Part shown: positions 12,601-23,362 of the stretch, piece by piece
How the letters are laid out: each line of letters begins with the position of its first letter
How positions within the stretch are numbered: the stretch's first letter is position 1
Source: Reclinomonas americana ATCC 50394
Lineage: Eukaryota; Jakobida; Jakobea; Jakobida
Assembly: GCA_048213135.1 (NCBI GenBank)
Contig: PS015187.1
Location: forward strand, 1-64,000
DNA length: 64,000 bases
Direction: 5' to 3'
Made by a program: the position numbers and the translations under genes
Notes under the pieces: generated by a model
What the model was told of the DNA's origin: nothing
The model's database searches: none
What the model saw: the letters and a program-made list of their open reading frames with translations, nothing else

Positions 12601-13745
12601 TGCAGTGAGCACAATCTGGAGCACCGCCTCTTGCACTATCGCGAGCGCGGACTTCCGGTGATGACCATTGAGGAGCGTATGGCGTGCTTCCAGCGGTGCT
12701 GCGAGATCGTCGCCTCTATTCAGAAGTTTCGTCACCGCTGTCATAGAGAGTGACGAGTGCGTGTGCACGTGCAGTGTGTCTTACTTGCTTTTCTATGTCT
12801 TTTGCAGGCTGGTGTGTATGCGCTGCTGTACGATGTTCCTATGTCGTCGTTATTGCTCACCATACCATCCGTGTGACATGTTCACAGGGTGGTAAGTCGA
12901 CGCGCCTTACTGCAAGTGCACTGATTTTCGCGATCCCCTCACCCCGTTCACAGTGATCCACCGCGACATCAAGCCAGACAATATTCTCTTCGACCAAGCC
13001 AACGTGGCGTGCGTGGCGGATCTGGGTATTGCCCACGGGTACTCCTCCGACAAGGTGACACTGTCGCACAGCATCCTTTTCTCGGTTCTCGTCACTCACT
13101 CCACTCGCATGCAGACGCACGTTGTCACGCAGTGGGCGGGCGACTTGCGTTACGCCGATCCACGGTCGCTGCATGATGAACTGACGCCAACCGTCGACGT
13201 CTTCGCGCTGGGCCTGGTGCTGGCACAGTTGTACATGGGCGTGGACACGGAGCACGTCCACGCGATCTTGCGGTCCGTCCGACGCCTGAGCGACGAGGAG
13301 CTCGCTCGCACGTGCGTGCAACATGCCGACACCGGTGTAGGGCGTCCTTGGCCGGCACCTCTGTGTGAGGGCATGGTCAGACTGGTGTTGCGGTGAGTGA
13401 TCCCCCGCAGCTCGTGAATTCCCTTGATCTTCTCAAAAAAGAAACGGCAGCTGCACGAGCATCACCGACGAGGGCCTTCGTCAGCGACCGACTGCGGCGG
13501 AGCTGGTGGTCGCCGCCCGCGACTTGGCCGTCATGTCGACCCGCCGTGCGTGTCTCGTGTGCAACGCGCTGCGCAATACGTGCCTGTATCCGTGTCGGCA
13601 TCAGGTGCTGTGCGCCGAGTGTGCGACGACGCTGGCTGAGCGTGGCTCCGAGTGTCCGATGTGCCGCGAGAGGTTTACGCGCTTTGAGAGCGATGATGCG
13701 CGGTTTGGGTATTGCACGTTTGTCGAGGAAGTGAAAGACAAGTGA
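9636..13745 (+). CDS. TPR / Pro-Ser-rich / coiled-coil / protein kinase / RING protein, about 853 aa
   Basis: Exons: 9636 to about 10344, 11275-11753, 11813-11867, 11922-12137, 12205-12380, 12450-12550, 12606-12749, 12808-12811, 12888-12891, 12954-13054, 13115-13392, 13451-13745. The N-terminus has kinesin-light-chain-type TPRs (GSEHPDTL, GMDHEWSI, HGDDHRATL). It is followed by a Pro/Ser-rich stretch repeating RPISP and NAVSP, then a coiled coil. The kinase has a Gly loop (GEGGSARV), VVVK lysine, HRDIKPDN and DLG in place of DFG. The end is a C3HC4 RING (CLVC, CRHQVLCAEC, CPMC), so the protein should be a cytosolic kinase with ubiquitin-ligase potential. The first donor is uncertain: 10344 gives the right phase, while 10388 (GAG/GTGGTG) does not. 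The link between the TPR exon and the Pro-rich exon is thus less sure than the rest. Confidence 0.75.
10390..11274 (+). repeat. purine-rich then pyrimidine-rich low complexity in intron 1 of the TPR-kinase gene
   Basis: GGGAAGGGA/GAGA-type purine tract to about 11040, then a CT-rich half ending in the acceptor at 11272-11274. Purine on the coding strand is unlike the other long introns here. I see no exon in it. Confidence 0.6.
12808..12811 (+). other. candidate 4-nt microexon 1 (GCTG)
   Basis: Bounded by TTTTGCAG and GTGTGTATG. Together with the second microexon it bridges a phase-2 donor at 12749 and an exon needing one preceding base, giving HRELGVIHRD across the kinase catalytic loop. 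An alternative is a single 8-nt exon 12808-12815 with donor GTATGCGC, reading HRELVLIHRD. Confidence 0.55.
12888..12891 (+). other. candidate 4-nt microexon 2 (GGTG)
   Basis: Bounded by TGTTCACAG and the consensus donor GTAAGTCG. It yields Gly-Val just before IHRDIKPDN. The flanking introns of 76 and 62 nt match the usual short-intron size in this window. Confidence 0.55.
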
Positions 13746-13871
13746 TGTGGGGAAAGGGATGTAAAGGAGAAGGGGGTGGGGGGTAGGGGAAGGAGAAGGG
13801 GGTGGAACCGGAAGGGCGAGGTAGAGAGAGAGAAGAAACAGTGGTCGCATTCCATCATCTTCACCACAGTC

Positions 13872-16800
13872 TCATTCCTTGGCCGGTCGTGCGGCTGGTG
13901 GTGCGGCCGCCGACACCACGGGCAATGGACGCGGCGGCGGAGGAGCGGCTTCGTTCAAAAAGAGTTGATGCAACTCCGCGAGGTGGGCCTCGTTCTCCGG
14001 GCCGCACACCCTGGCGAGGCCGAGAACGAGCTCGCCGAGGCATTCGCTGTGCGCCACCACGTCGGCGAAGCCGGCGTGTGGTCGCATGAGCAGCCACTGG
14101 AGGGTGACCAGGCCGGAGACGCCATCGCGGCGGCCGACTTCGGAGTAGGACCAGAAGGAGCAGAGGGCGAGTGGGGGGCCCTGTGAGGGGGGAAGGATGA
14201 TGAGGGAAGGGGGAAGGGGAAGGGGAAGGGGGAAGAGGGGAAGGGGGAGGGGAGGCAAGAGGAGAAGGGAGAGGGAGAGGGAGAGGGAGAGGGAGAGGGA
14301 GAGGGAGAGGGAGAGGGAGAGGGAGAGGGAGAGGGAGAGGGAGAGGGAGAGGGAGAGGGAGAGGGAGAGGGAGAGGGAGGAGGGAGAGGGAGGAGGGAGA
14401 GGAGGAGGNNNNNNNNNNNNNNNNNNNNNNNNNNNNNNNNNNNNNNNNNNNNNNNNNNNNNNNNNNNNNNNNNNNNNNNNNNNNNNNNNNNNNNNNNNNN
14501 NNNNNNNNNNNNNNNNNNNNNNNNNNNNNNNNNNNNNNNNNNNNNNNNNNNNNNNNNNNNNNNNNNNNNNNNNNNNNNNNNNNNNNNNNNNNNNNNNNNN
14601 NNNNNNNNNNNNNNNNNNNNNNNNNNNNNNNNNNNNNNNNNNNNNNNNNNNNNNNNNNNNNNNNNNNNNNNNNNNNNNNNNNNNNNNNNNNNNNNNNNNN
14701 NNNNNNNNNNNNNNNNNNNNNNNNNNNNNNNNNNNNNNNNNNNNNNNNNNNNNNNNNNNNNNNNNNNNNNNNNNNNNNNNNNNNNNNNNNNNNNNNNNNN
14801 NNNNNNNNNNNNNNNNNNNNNNNNNNNNNNNNNNNNNNNNNNNNNNNNNNNNNNNNNNNNNNNNNNNNNNNNNNNNNNNNNNNNNNNNNNNNNNNNNNNN
14901 NNNNNNNNNNNNNNNNNNNNNNNNNNNNNNNNNNNNNNNNNNNNNNNNNNNNNNNNNNNNNNNNNNNNNNNNNNNNNNNNNNNNNNNNNNNNNNNNNNNN
15001 NNNNNNNNNNNNNNNNNNNNNNNNNNNNNNNNNNNNNNNNNNNNNNNNNNNNNNNNNNNNNNNNNNNNNNNNNNNNNNNNNNNNNNNNNNNNNNNNNNNN
15101 NNNNNNNNNNNNNNNNNNNNNNNNNNNNNNNNNNNNNNNNNNNNNNNNNNNNNNNNNNNNNNNNNAGAGGAGAGGAGACGGGAGAGGAGAGGAGAGGAGA
15201 GGAAGAGGAGAGGAGAGGAAGAGGAGAGGAGGAAAGAGAAAAAACAGATGAAATAAGGAAAGAACAGGGAGATAAGAGAAGATGTGAACAGACGAAATAG
15301 GAAGAGGAGATATGAGAAGTGGTGAGATGACAATAGAAGTGAACAAGAAGCAGAGAGGAGAATGGTGGGAAGGAGAGAAAGAGAAGAGATGTGAACAGAG
15401 GAGCAGCGAATGATGAAAAGAGAAAAAACAAAAGAGAATGAGATGACAAGGAGAGGGAAGAAGAGAAGGGACGACAACAGAAGAGAGGAGCAGTGAAGAG
15501 ATGAGAGGAGAAGAGAAGAGAAGAGGGGAAGCAACAGTGTCATCCCCTTTCCATCCAACAACGCACCGCCGAGCTGGCCGGTGCCTGCGTGTCCAACGCC
15601 ACGCGGAAGAGGCAGCTGTTGGGACTCAGCGCCACGTAGTCGCTCCCGTGCACAAACAGCATCTGCTTGCCGAGCTCGCCGAATTTGATCGCGGCCGGCG
15701 TGTCTTCCGGTGACAGACCGTGGCACGCACGTGGGGCGGCGCCAGCTGTGCTTCCGCTCGCCGCACTACTGCCGCTTCCGCTGCCCGATGCGCCGGCCTT
15801 TGGTCGCTTCAGTCCACCAAGCAGGCCTCCTATACTCTGGTCAAAAAACAAGGCGTGCTCATCGGTGCGCACAGCTGTCGCCTCACCGGCTTTCGGAGGC
15901 TTCGGTTGTTGCACCAGTGCCTCCACGGTGCCTGCGATCTGGGGCATGCAGGTGGGGAAGATACCGCAGCGCACCTCGAAACGCGTGCCGGGACCCTCGT
16001 CGACGAATGGGAAGGAGAGCTCGCGAAAGACCCAGCCGTGTTGCACAAAATTGAAGGTTTGGGTCATCAGGCGCGGACTGTCATCACATGCGGGTGAGGC
16101 AGAGCAGGGCAAAGAGAGAAAAACAAAAGAGTGAGGTATACCCTTCTGTCCTCCGGAAAAACTGCGACACGTCGGACACGGCCCAGGCGAATTCGATCGA
16201 CCCGGCGGCTGCGTCGCGCTTCGACAGCAGGTCGCGGATGACGGGTGGGAGAGTCAGAGGGTGCAGGCCGAGGCGGCCGAGAACCAGCACGCACAGCTCT
16301 CCTTTTGGGTATTCAGGGCCGTATTGGCCAATGTAGGGGACACTGGGGAGAGGGAGAGGGTGAGGAGAGTGGGGGAACAGAGAGAATCAGAGTGCATAGA
16401 CCTGAACATGCCCATGATGGGGTGCATGATTTCGTCCACGGTTCTGCCGTCCTCTAGGTGCAGAAAGAAGCGACGAGGGTCGTTTTGTTCCTTGCGTTTT
16501 TCCACGCAGACCTGCGTGGAGGATGGAGAGGAAAGAGGGAGTGAGGAAGGGGGAGTGAGGAAGGGGGAGGGGGAGGGGGAGTGAGGAAGGGGGAGAGGGG
16601 AAGGGAGGGGAAGGGAAGAGAAAGGGACAAGAGTATGGAGCGGATCAGGGGCAGTAGAAAGGGTGAAGAACAGTGGAAAGGATAAAAGTATCTTGAACAG
16701 GGTCAAGGTTCTGGAACGGAACGAGGGTTGTGAAAAGTGTCAAGAGTCGTGAAATGGTCAAGGGTGGCGGAGAGGATCAAGCGTCGTGGAAAGAGAGGGC

Positions 16801-18276
16801 CAAGAGTAAGGGAAACGGCCTTGGAACTGGAACGGGTCATGGGTGGTGGAAAGAGTTGAGGGTCGTCGAAAGGAATGAGCTGTTCCCACTTCTGACCCTC
16901 AACCATTGCACCTCGCCCTTTCCACGACCCAAGAGTGAAACTATCAGGCTACTGATTAGAAAAGCAGGGAGTGAATATGGAAGGGAAAGAGTTGTGAGTG
17001 ACACCGAAGCTGGTGAGAGAAGGAGCGGCGGATTAATAATTGAGGGTCGGAAAAACAAAAGCAAAGAGAGGGAGGCTCGTTGCGAGTGACAGCGAAGCTG
17101 ACGAGAGAAGGAGCGGCGAGTCAATGGTTGGGGGTCGGAAAAGCACAGCGGAGACACACCAAGGAAAGAGAAGGAGACTCGTTGTGAGTGACAGCGAAGA
17201 TGACGAGAGAAGGAGTGGAAACTCAATGGCACAGGGTAAGAAAACAAAAGCAAAGAGGATGAAACTCGTTGTGAGTGACAGCAAAGATGACGAGAGAAAG
17301 AGCGGCGGGTCAATGGTTGAGGGTCGGAAATCCAAGAGCAAAGAGAGGGAGACCGTTGTGAGTGGCAGTGAAGCGGAACGGACGCTCAACGGTTGAGGGC
17401 CAGAAAAGTACAACAGAGACACACCTAGGAAAGAGAAGGAAACACGTTGTGAGTGACAGTAAGACGACGAGAGAAAGAGTGCAGGATCAGTGACTGCGGA
17501 TAAGAAAGTACAACAGTGAACACTATGAGGCTGTGCATCACAAGGGAATGCAGAGGAAAACTCATTGTGAGTGACAGCAAAGAGGAGGAGAGCCATCGTG
17601 CTACATGGCAACGAGTCAATCAACACAAGAGCACGTTGAGACTGACCTGTTGACCTCCCACTCGCCCGTCCACCATGTCCAGTTGTGCGACATCAGCTGC
17701 CAACAGATCCACGGCATGGGCATGATCGCCGACGGGAGCCATGGAGGGTGGCGAGGGAGGTGGAGTGTGGACTTCGTCGCGGAGGGCGGAGAAGGTGAAG
17801 TAGGTGTTGAGGGCGGCCTGTGGCGGAGGGGCATGAGAAGTGGGAGAAAAGAAAAGGCGAGTGGGACGTGAGGAGATATGAATAGTGAAGGGTGAGCGAT
17901 AGGGATGGAGAAGAGTGTGAGCAATGGACGGTGAGAGAGATGGAGAGAAGAGAGGAAGATGTGACGCCTTATCGCTTGCCTAACTCACAGTATCTCTCTC
18001 ACTCACTCACTCCTCACTCTCTCACTCACTCACTCACTCACACACACATACACACTCACACACACACTCACTCACTCACTCACTCACTCACTCCACACAC
18101 ACACACTCTCTCTCTCTCTCTCTCACACTCACTCACTCTTCTCTCCTCTTCTCCCCCTCCCTCTCCTTATTGCTCACCTGCACATCCCAATCATGCGACC
18201 TCAGCATCTCCCTTGCTGCATCCTCATCCCGTGTTCCGCTCAGCACACAAAACTGCGAAACCTTCACTGCATCCAT
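13872..18276 (-). CDS. UBA-like domain protein of unknown function, six exons, 461 aa
   Basis: Exons in coding order: 18276-18178, 17817-17662, 16511-16402, 16342-16142, 16077-15567, 14180-13872; the sum is 1386 nt and all phases match. Residues about 6-45 (VSQFCVLSGTRDEDAAREML, then WDVQAALNTYF) match the UBA-like domain at the N-terminus of p47/FAF-type p97 adaptors, where it binds ubiquitin. No UBX or SEP domain follows. The middle is a probably globular region (YIGQYGPEYPKGELCVLVLG; TQTFNFVQHGWVFRELSFPF), then a Gly/Ser linker and an Ala/Pro-rich C-terminus. I do not recognise the central domain. Donor 17662/17661 was chosen to keep phase 0; the alternative GTCAACAG would break it. The last intron contains a GGGAGA tract and a gap. 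Confidence 0.72.
14200..14408. repeat. (GGGAGA)n tract
   Basis: Over 20 hexamer units next to the gap, inside the last intron of the UBA-like gene; pyrimidine-rich on the coding strand. Confidence 0.95.
14409..15165. other. assembly gap (757 N) in UBA-like gene intron
   Basis: N run flanked by purine repeats on the plus strand. Confidence 0.99.
16980..17600. repeat. degenerate tandem repeat in UBA-like gene intron
   Basis: About nine copies of an imperfect unit of roughly 60-90 nt containing GTTGTGAGTGACAGCGAAG and GACGAGAGAAGGAG, with variable spacing. It lies in the 1.1-kb intron between exons 17817-17662 and 16511-16402. Confidence 0.8.
18000..18135. repeat. CACT/CACA microsatellite
   Basis: (CACT)n and (CA)n runs inside the first intron of the UBA-like gene. 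Confidence 0.9.
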
Positions 18277-18335
18277 GACGATAAAGTGACTTACAATGTC
18301 CTGTGAGCGTCTTGAAACGTTTAGTTGTTCATTGC
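18277..18335. promoter_or_regulatory. 59-bp divergent start-codon interval
   Basis: Only 59 bp separate the minus-strand ATG of the UBA-like gene (18276) and the preferred plus-strand ATG of the ankyrin-kinase gene (18336). The two 5' UTRs must overlap or be extremely short if both starts are right. Confidence 0.4.
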
Positions 18336-21300
18336 ATGAGGTGTGTTGCATGTTGCTCTCTCTCTCTCTCTGTGCGCGCGCGTGTGTGTGTGATGTTAAT
18401 TGCTTGTTGCCAGTCAACCAGAGAGGAAGAAGGCATGGGAGATGGGGAGGGATGGTGATGTGCAAGCGTTGCGCGAGTTGGTGGCTTGTGAGGGAGCAGA
18501 GATTCTGCTGAAGAGTGAGGAGACGAGTGGATTGCAGTCGGCATACTACTTTGCTGCTTTCAGTGGCCACATGCCTGTGCTGGAGTATTTGTGGGAGGAG
18601 AGTGGCGTCGGACCTCAACTTGCACAGATTGTCGGGGATGGCGGCTGTACGCCACTGCAAACAGCTGCTTGCAATGGACATCTGCCAGTGGTGGAATGGT
18701 TGCTTGCCGATGAGCGACGATGCCCGCCCGAGATTGCGCGTGTTGTCAACATCCACAAGTCCACTGCACTGCATTTGGCTGCCTTGAACGGCCGCGAAAT
18801 GATTGTGCGACTCCTCGCCACTCGCTATCCCGACCTTATTCCCATGGTCAACGATTTCGGCAAGACAGCGGCTCAGTGGGCTGGCGGGCATACCCCAGTA
18901 GGCGAGATATTCGATCGCCTTGCTCTATCGTTACCAGGTGTTTATCGTCATCGTCATGTGTTTTTTGCTGCCGTTGTTCATCTCTTCCTCCTCAGCTGAA
19001 ACTCGTGCTCCTCGTCAATTGAGGAAGAGGGCATTTGAGATGGCGCAAGGAGGCGACATGGAGGCGCTGCGCGAATTGGTGGCAATGGAGGGCTCGCAAG
19101 TGCTGCTGAAGAACGAGGAGATGGATGCCAATGGCAGCTCGGCATTCTATTTTGCCGCACGCAGTGGCCATCTCTCAGTGTTGGAGTATTTGTGGACGGA
19201 GAGTGGAGTTGGACCGCAACTCGCACAACAGGTATCCGTGTATGGTGTGACGCCACTGATGATAGCTGGCAGCTGTGGAAATCTGCAAGTGGTCGAGTGG
19301 TTGCTGGCTGACGAGCGTCGATGTTCGCTGGAAATGGTGCGGACGGTCGACAAGAACCAGTGGACTGTTCTGCATTATGCCGCTCGGAATTCCCGTGAAG
19401 CCATCGTGCAACTCCTCGCCACTCGCTATCCCGACATCATACCTGCAGTCAACAAGCATGGCAAGACAGCGGCACAGCTTGCACGCGACAACAAGAAACA
19501 GCGAGTGGCCGCGATGATTGATCGTCTGGCTGCGCAGTCGTTGCACCAACCACCAGCACAACCTGAACCATCACCACCGTCATCATCACCACCAGCACCA
19601 CCAACACAGCAGCAACAACAACTGCAACCACGACAAGATCCACCGCCGCGACCACCTGCAGGTGTGATCTCATTCGTCTTGAGCAGAAAGTTGATTCATC
19701 ACACACCTCAATCCGTGTTACTATTGCTTTTCGCCACTGTAGAGCACGCAGTGCCAGCTATTCGACAGGTGCGAGAATGTGTCATCGTTGGCGCGCGCGA
19801 CATTTGTGTGACTTCAACCCTCCCTTGTTTTTCCTAGCAGTCGGAAGATGATGCCTTCGTTGTGTATCGCCAGCTCGCCGACAAGGACGCACTCAACGTT
19901 CAACTCCAGCTCGACCTTGCCGCAGCACAGCAGGAGCGAGAGCATCAGCAGCTAATGTGGGGCCATGAGCGACGAGAGTGTGAAGCCATGGTGGCTCAAC
20001 TGCAACGGGCCATCATTGAGTGTCAACAAGGCAAAGCGGAAGAACAACTGAAGACTTACCAACTACAGCTAGCAAATGCAGAGTTGCTTCGAGGGAACTC
20101 CGAATTGCAGCGAGATCATGCTGAACTTCAGCACCAGGTTGCCCAACTGCAGCGGGATTCCTCGGAGTTGCAACAAGGCAGGGCTGAGGAACAGCAGATG
20201 ATAATTCAACTGCAGTCTCAGCTCTCTGCGTCCCTTCGCGGCAAGGATGTTCTCACCACGCAGTTGGCCACTATTCAGCAGCAACTTGAAGAGAGAGACC
20301 TTCTTGTTTCGCAGCTTCGGCAGGAACTTCTCCTCGCTCAAGGTCTTTACGTCTCTGTTGTTGCTTGCGTGCACATCAGTAGTTGACTCTCTTTTCACCG
20401 CTTATTCGGTAGTCAACACTTGCGTGCAGCGCTTTGAGTGGACCGAGATCGTGCACGCCACAGACTCGTTCTCTCCTCGTCTTAAGGTCGGCGAAGGTGG
20501 CCAGGGTGCTGTCTTCATTACTCTGCTTCGTGAGATGCATGTGGCCATCAAGGTACTCGACCCCGATGCACCGTGGACGATGGAGTCATTTGAGAGCGAG
20601 GTCTGTATCACTCCCTCTCCTGTTTCCTCTCTTTTTCTCCCCCTCCTTCTCCTCATTCCGTCTTACAGGTCGCCACCCTCGGACGCCTTCGTGATCGTCG
20701 CATTGTGCCTCTTGTCGGATACTCGGTGGGTGACGACAAGGCTCGCTGTCTGGTGTACAAGGCACTGCAGTGCGTTACTTATCTCCCTCTTCTTCTCCCT
20801 CTCATCCATCACCTCCTTACTGTGAAGGCACACAGAATTCCCAATCTGGAAGATATGTTGTTGCTTCGCACTGGCCGTGCACCACTCTCCGTCGTGCAGC
20901 GTGTGCAGATTGGTCTCGGACTGGCCGAGGCTGTGACATTTTTGCACAAGGTTAGATTTCTACATGGTTCGGCGGATTTTGTTCTCATGCACGTCCTCAC
21001 CACCTCTCTCACAGAACGAGGTGGTCCATCGCGACATCAAACCCTCGAACGTGCTTCTCGATCACCGTTTCGAGCCGTGTCTCGGTGACTTTGGCATCGC
21101 ACGGTCGATAGCTGATGGCAAGGTTTGCTTCTCTCCTGTCACATCTGCTTTCTCTCTGTGACGACTTCTCACTTCGACCCTGTGCAAGTCAACCGTCGCC
21201 GCCGGCACACTCGACTACTTGGATCCACTGGCCCTCCGCGCTCGGCGTCCGCTGCCCAAGCACGATGTCTTCAGTATGGGTGTGGTGCTGGTGCAGCTAG

Positions 21301-21554
21301 TCACCGGCAAGCCGGTGATGACGGTGGGCGAGTGGTCGCTGGAGTGGGACGACTCGCCTGCCTCATTGCGCGTCATGGAGCTGGTGGACAGCAGCGAAGG
21401 AGTGGAGTGGACTCCGCGTATCGCTGAAGCCATGTTCACCGTAGGCATACGATGCATGAGTCTGCGACGTGATCGGCCGACAGCGCAGGAGGTACTCGAC
21501 GTGATGCGGGCGTTGCGGGAGGCGTGCGGACAGTTTACGATGGTCATTGATTGA
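18336..21554 (+). CDS. double ankyrin module / coiled-coil / TKL-like kinase, 866 aa
   Basis: Exons: 18336-18340, 18414-18937, 18996-19661, 19743-19768, 19841-20342, 20413-20600, 20669-20769, 20836-20950, 21015-21122, 21189-21554; the sum is 2601 nt. Two consecutive large exons encode near-copies of one ankyrin module (ALRELVA, FYFAA, VVEWLLADERRC, LLATRYPD, GKTAAQ). Then come a Pro/Gln linker, a long Gln/Leu coiled coil and a kinase with GEGGQGAV, VAIK, HRDIKPSN, DFG and GTLDYLDP. The coiled coil suggests dimerisation, so this is likely a receptor-like cytosolic kinase sensed through ankyrins. The 5-nt first exon ATGAG was chosen because its AG/GTGTGT donor and phase match the paralogue at 24163; ATG 18296 is the alternative. 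The acceptor at 19837/19840 is a TAGCAG pair that can add one Gln. Confidence 0.82.
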
Positions 21555-22055
21555 ACTGGGAGGCAGAGACAGTGCGATTCAGTCTGCAAAAATCTTGCAC
21601 TGCCTGCACATCGAGCACCTCCTGTGCCATCTATTGACCGCGTTACAGACTTATGCAACGTCAAGCATGGCATCAGCGATACGTGAAACTGTCGTCGACC
21701 ATATATATATATGCGTGACGCACTTGATTTAAAGTTGGTTAGAAAGAAAGCACTCACAAACAAAACACTTCATTCACCACATTCCAATAATGCGACAAAC
21801 GACCACATGTACAAATCCCTTGCCGACAATCACCTTGGCACACCAACAATATAGAAACGCATAATTACATTCTCCTCAATGATTGCGATCGCGAAGTCGA
21901 CCTGTCTTCCCTTGCATTAGTTTTAATTCTCCCTCCTCTTTCTTCCCGATCAGCTGACGGATGCAACCAAGTATCTTCTATTCCGTCCTTCGCTCTCCCC
22001 GTCCTGTCCGTCTTGATCTTCTCCGGATCTCTCCGCCCCTTCCCCCTTCTCCTCC
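21555..22055. other. intergenic region, nothing coding seen
   Basis: About 500 nt between two plus-strand genes. It is AT-richer than its surroundings, with an (AT)n run at 21702-21713, and becomes CT-rich just before the WD40 start. No open frame with domain character. Confidence 0.6.
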
Positions 22056-23141
22056 ATGATCCCCCACAAAACCATCCTCTCCGACTTCCTCGCGGTCCTC
22101 ACCCTCACCCTCACCCGCGACGGCCGCCACCTCATCACCGGCGGCCACGACCACATTGTCCGCGTGTGGACACTCACCGACAACGGAACTTCTGTGCGTG
22201 CAGAAGAAGAGCCACTCAAGCTGGAGGGCCACACCAGTGTCATCAAGTGCCTCGCCACCACACCCGACGGCATACGCGTCGTCTCCGGCAGTCAAGACTC
22301 GACAGTGCGCGTGTGGTCACTGGCCACTGGCGAGGCACTCTTGCCGCCCATGCAACACGCCCGCCTCACCTGTCTGGCAGTGTCGCCTTGCGGTGAGCAC
22401 GTGGCCACCGCCAGTCGGGACACCAGCATATGCGTGTGGTCGTTGCGCACGGGGCAATTGGAGCACGTGCTGAGCGGGCATCACGGACCGGTGACGTGCA
22501 TGGCGTACACGGCCGACGGAGAGCGCATCGTGGCGGGGGACTTTGCGGCGAAAATACGAGTGTGGTCGGCAGCACGTGGAGAACTGCTGCGGCACGATGA
22601 CGCTGGGCGCACGGGTATTCAGGCGCTGGTGATCACAGGCGACTACATTGTAACAGCGAGCATGGACCACGTGGTGCGCGTGTGGTCGCTGAGCAGTGGG
22701 GAGCTCGTGCGGGAGATGGCCGGCCATACGAGCTTCGTGACGTCACTGGCGGTGGTGCCGAGCGGGCGATTCGTGGTGAGCGGCAGTGATGATAGGGATC
22801 GGTCGGTGCGGGTGTGGGCGGTGGAGACGGGCGAGGAGGTGCTGGTGTTGAGGGGCGCGACGGCCAAGGTGAATGGTGTGGTGGTGTCGCCGTGCGGGGG
22901 GCGCATTGTGGCGTGTGATGGGCACGGGGAGGTGATTGTGTGGTCGACGGTGTGGGGGTTGGCGTGCGAGGAGCTGGCGGCGGCGCAAATGGCGGCCAAG
23001 GTGGTGAGGGAGGAGATGTGGAAGGAGGGGGAGGATGGGGTGAAGGGGGAGGAGCGGTGCTTGGCGGAGCAGGTGCTGCGGTGCTTTATGGTGGAGGAGG
23101 CGCAGGTGGTGGTGAGGAGGAGAAGGGAGGAGGGTTGGTGA
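22056..23141 (+). CDS. seven-blade WD40 protein, single exon, 361 aa
   Basis: One uninterrupted frame. Seven WD repeats can be counted, each closing with a VRVWSL-type strand, e.g. GHTSVIKCLATTPDG then VRVWSL, GHHGPVTCMAYTADG then IRVWSA, and the last ending VIVWST. Seven blades make one propeller, a protein-binding scaffold. A basic, Glu-rich helical tail ends REEGW. Intronless coding is unusual for this window. Its repeat style (VRVWS, VVSGSxD) closely resembles the C-terminal propellers of the NACHT protein at 24503-37817, which suggests shared origin. The start at 22056 is the first ATG in frame; a short upstream exon is possible. Confidence 0.85.
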   Translation: MIPHKTILSDFLAVLTLTLTRDGRHLITGGHDHIVRVWTLTDNGTSVRAEEEPLKLEGHTSVIKCLATTPDGIRVVSGSQDSTVRVWSLATGEALLPPMQHARLTCLAVSPCGEHVATASRDTSICVWSLRTGQLEHVLSGHHGPVTCMAYTADGERIVAGDFAAKIRVWSAARGELLRHDDAGRTGIQALVITGDYIVTASMDHVVRVWSLSSGELVREMAGHTSFVTSLAVVPSGRFVVSGSDDRDRSVRVWAVETGEEVLVLRGATAKVNGVVVSPCGGRIVACDGHGEVIVWSTVWGLACEELAAAQMAAKVVREEMWKEGEDGVKGEERCLAEQVLRCFMVEEAQVVVRRRREEGW

Positions 23142-23362
23142 GCTTGATGAATAATATAGGGCTCACCATCACTTCTGCACATGTTCCCTCTCACTCTCTC
23201 CTCCCACCCTTCCAAAAGCAAGCTTCCAACGACATTCTCTCTCTCGCACACTCATTATTAACAGTGCTGATCTCTCTACTTCTCCCCCCGTACCAAACAC
23301 ACTCACTCCGATTCTCTCTCTCTCTCTCTGTTCCCCTCTCTTTCGTTTCTTGATCTGTACAC

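Noticed and set aside
18296-18342. Upstream ATG at 18296 as start of the ankyrin-kinase gene
   Set aside because: Needs donor GT/GTGTTG and leaves 19 bp to the divergent ATG; ATG 18336 with AG/GTGTGT matches the paralogue's first donor and phase.
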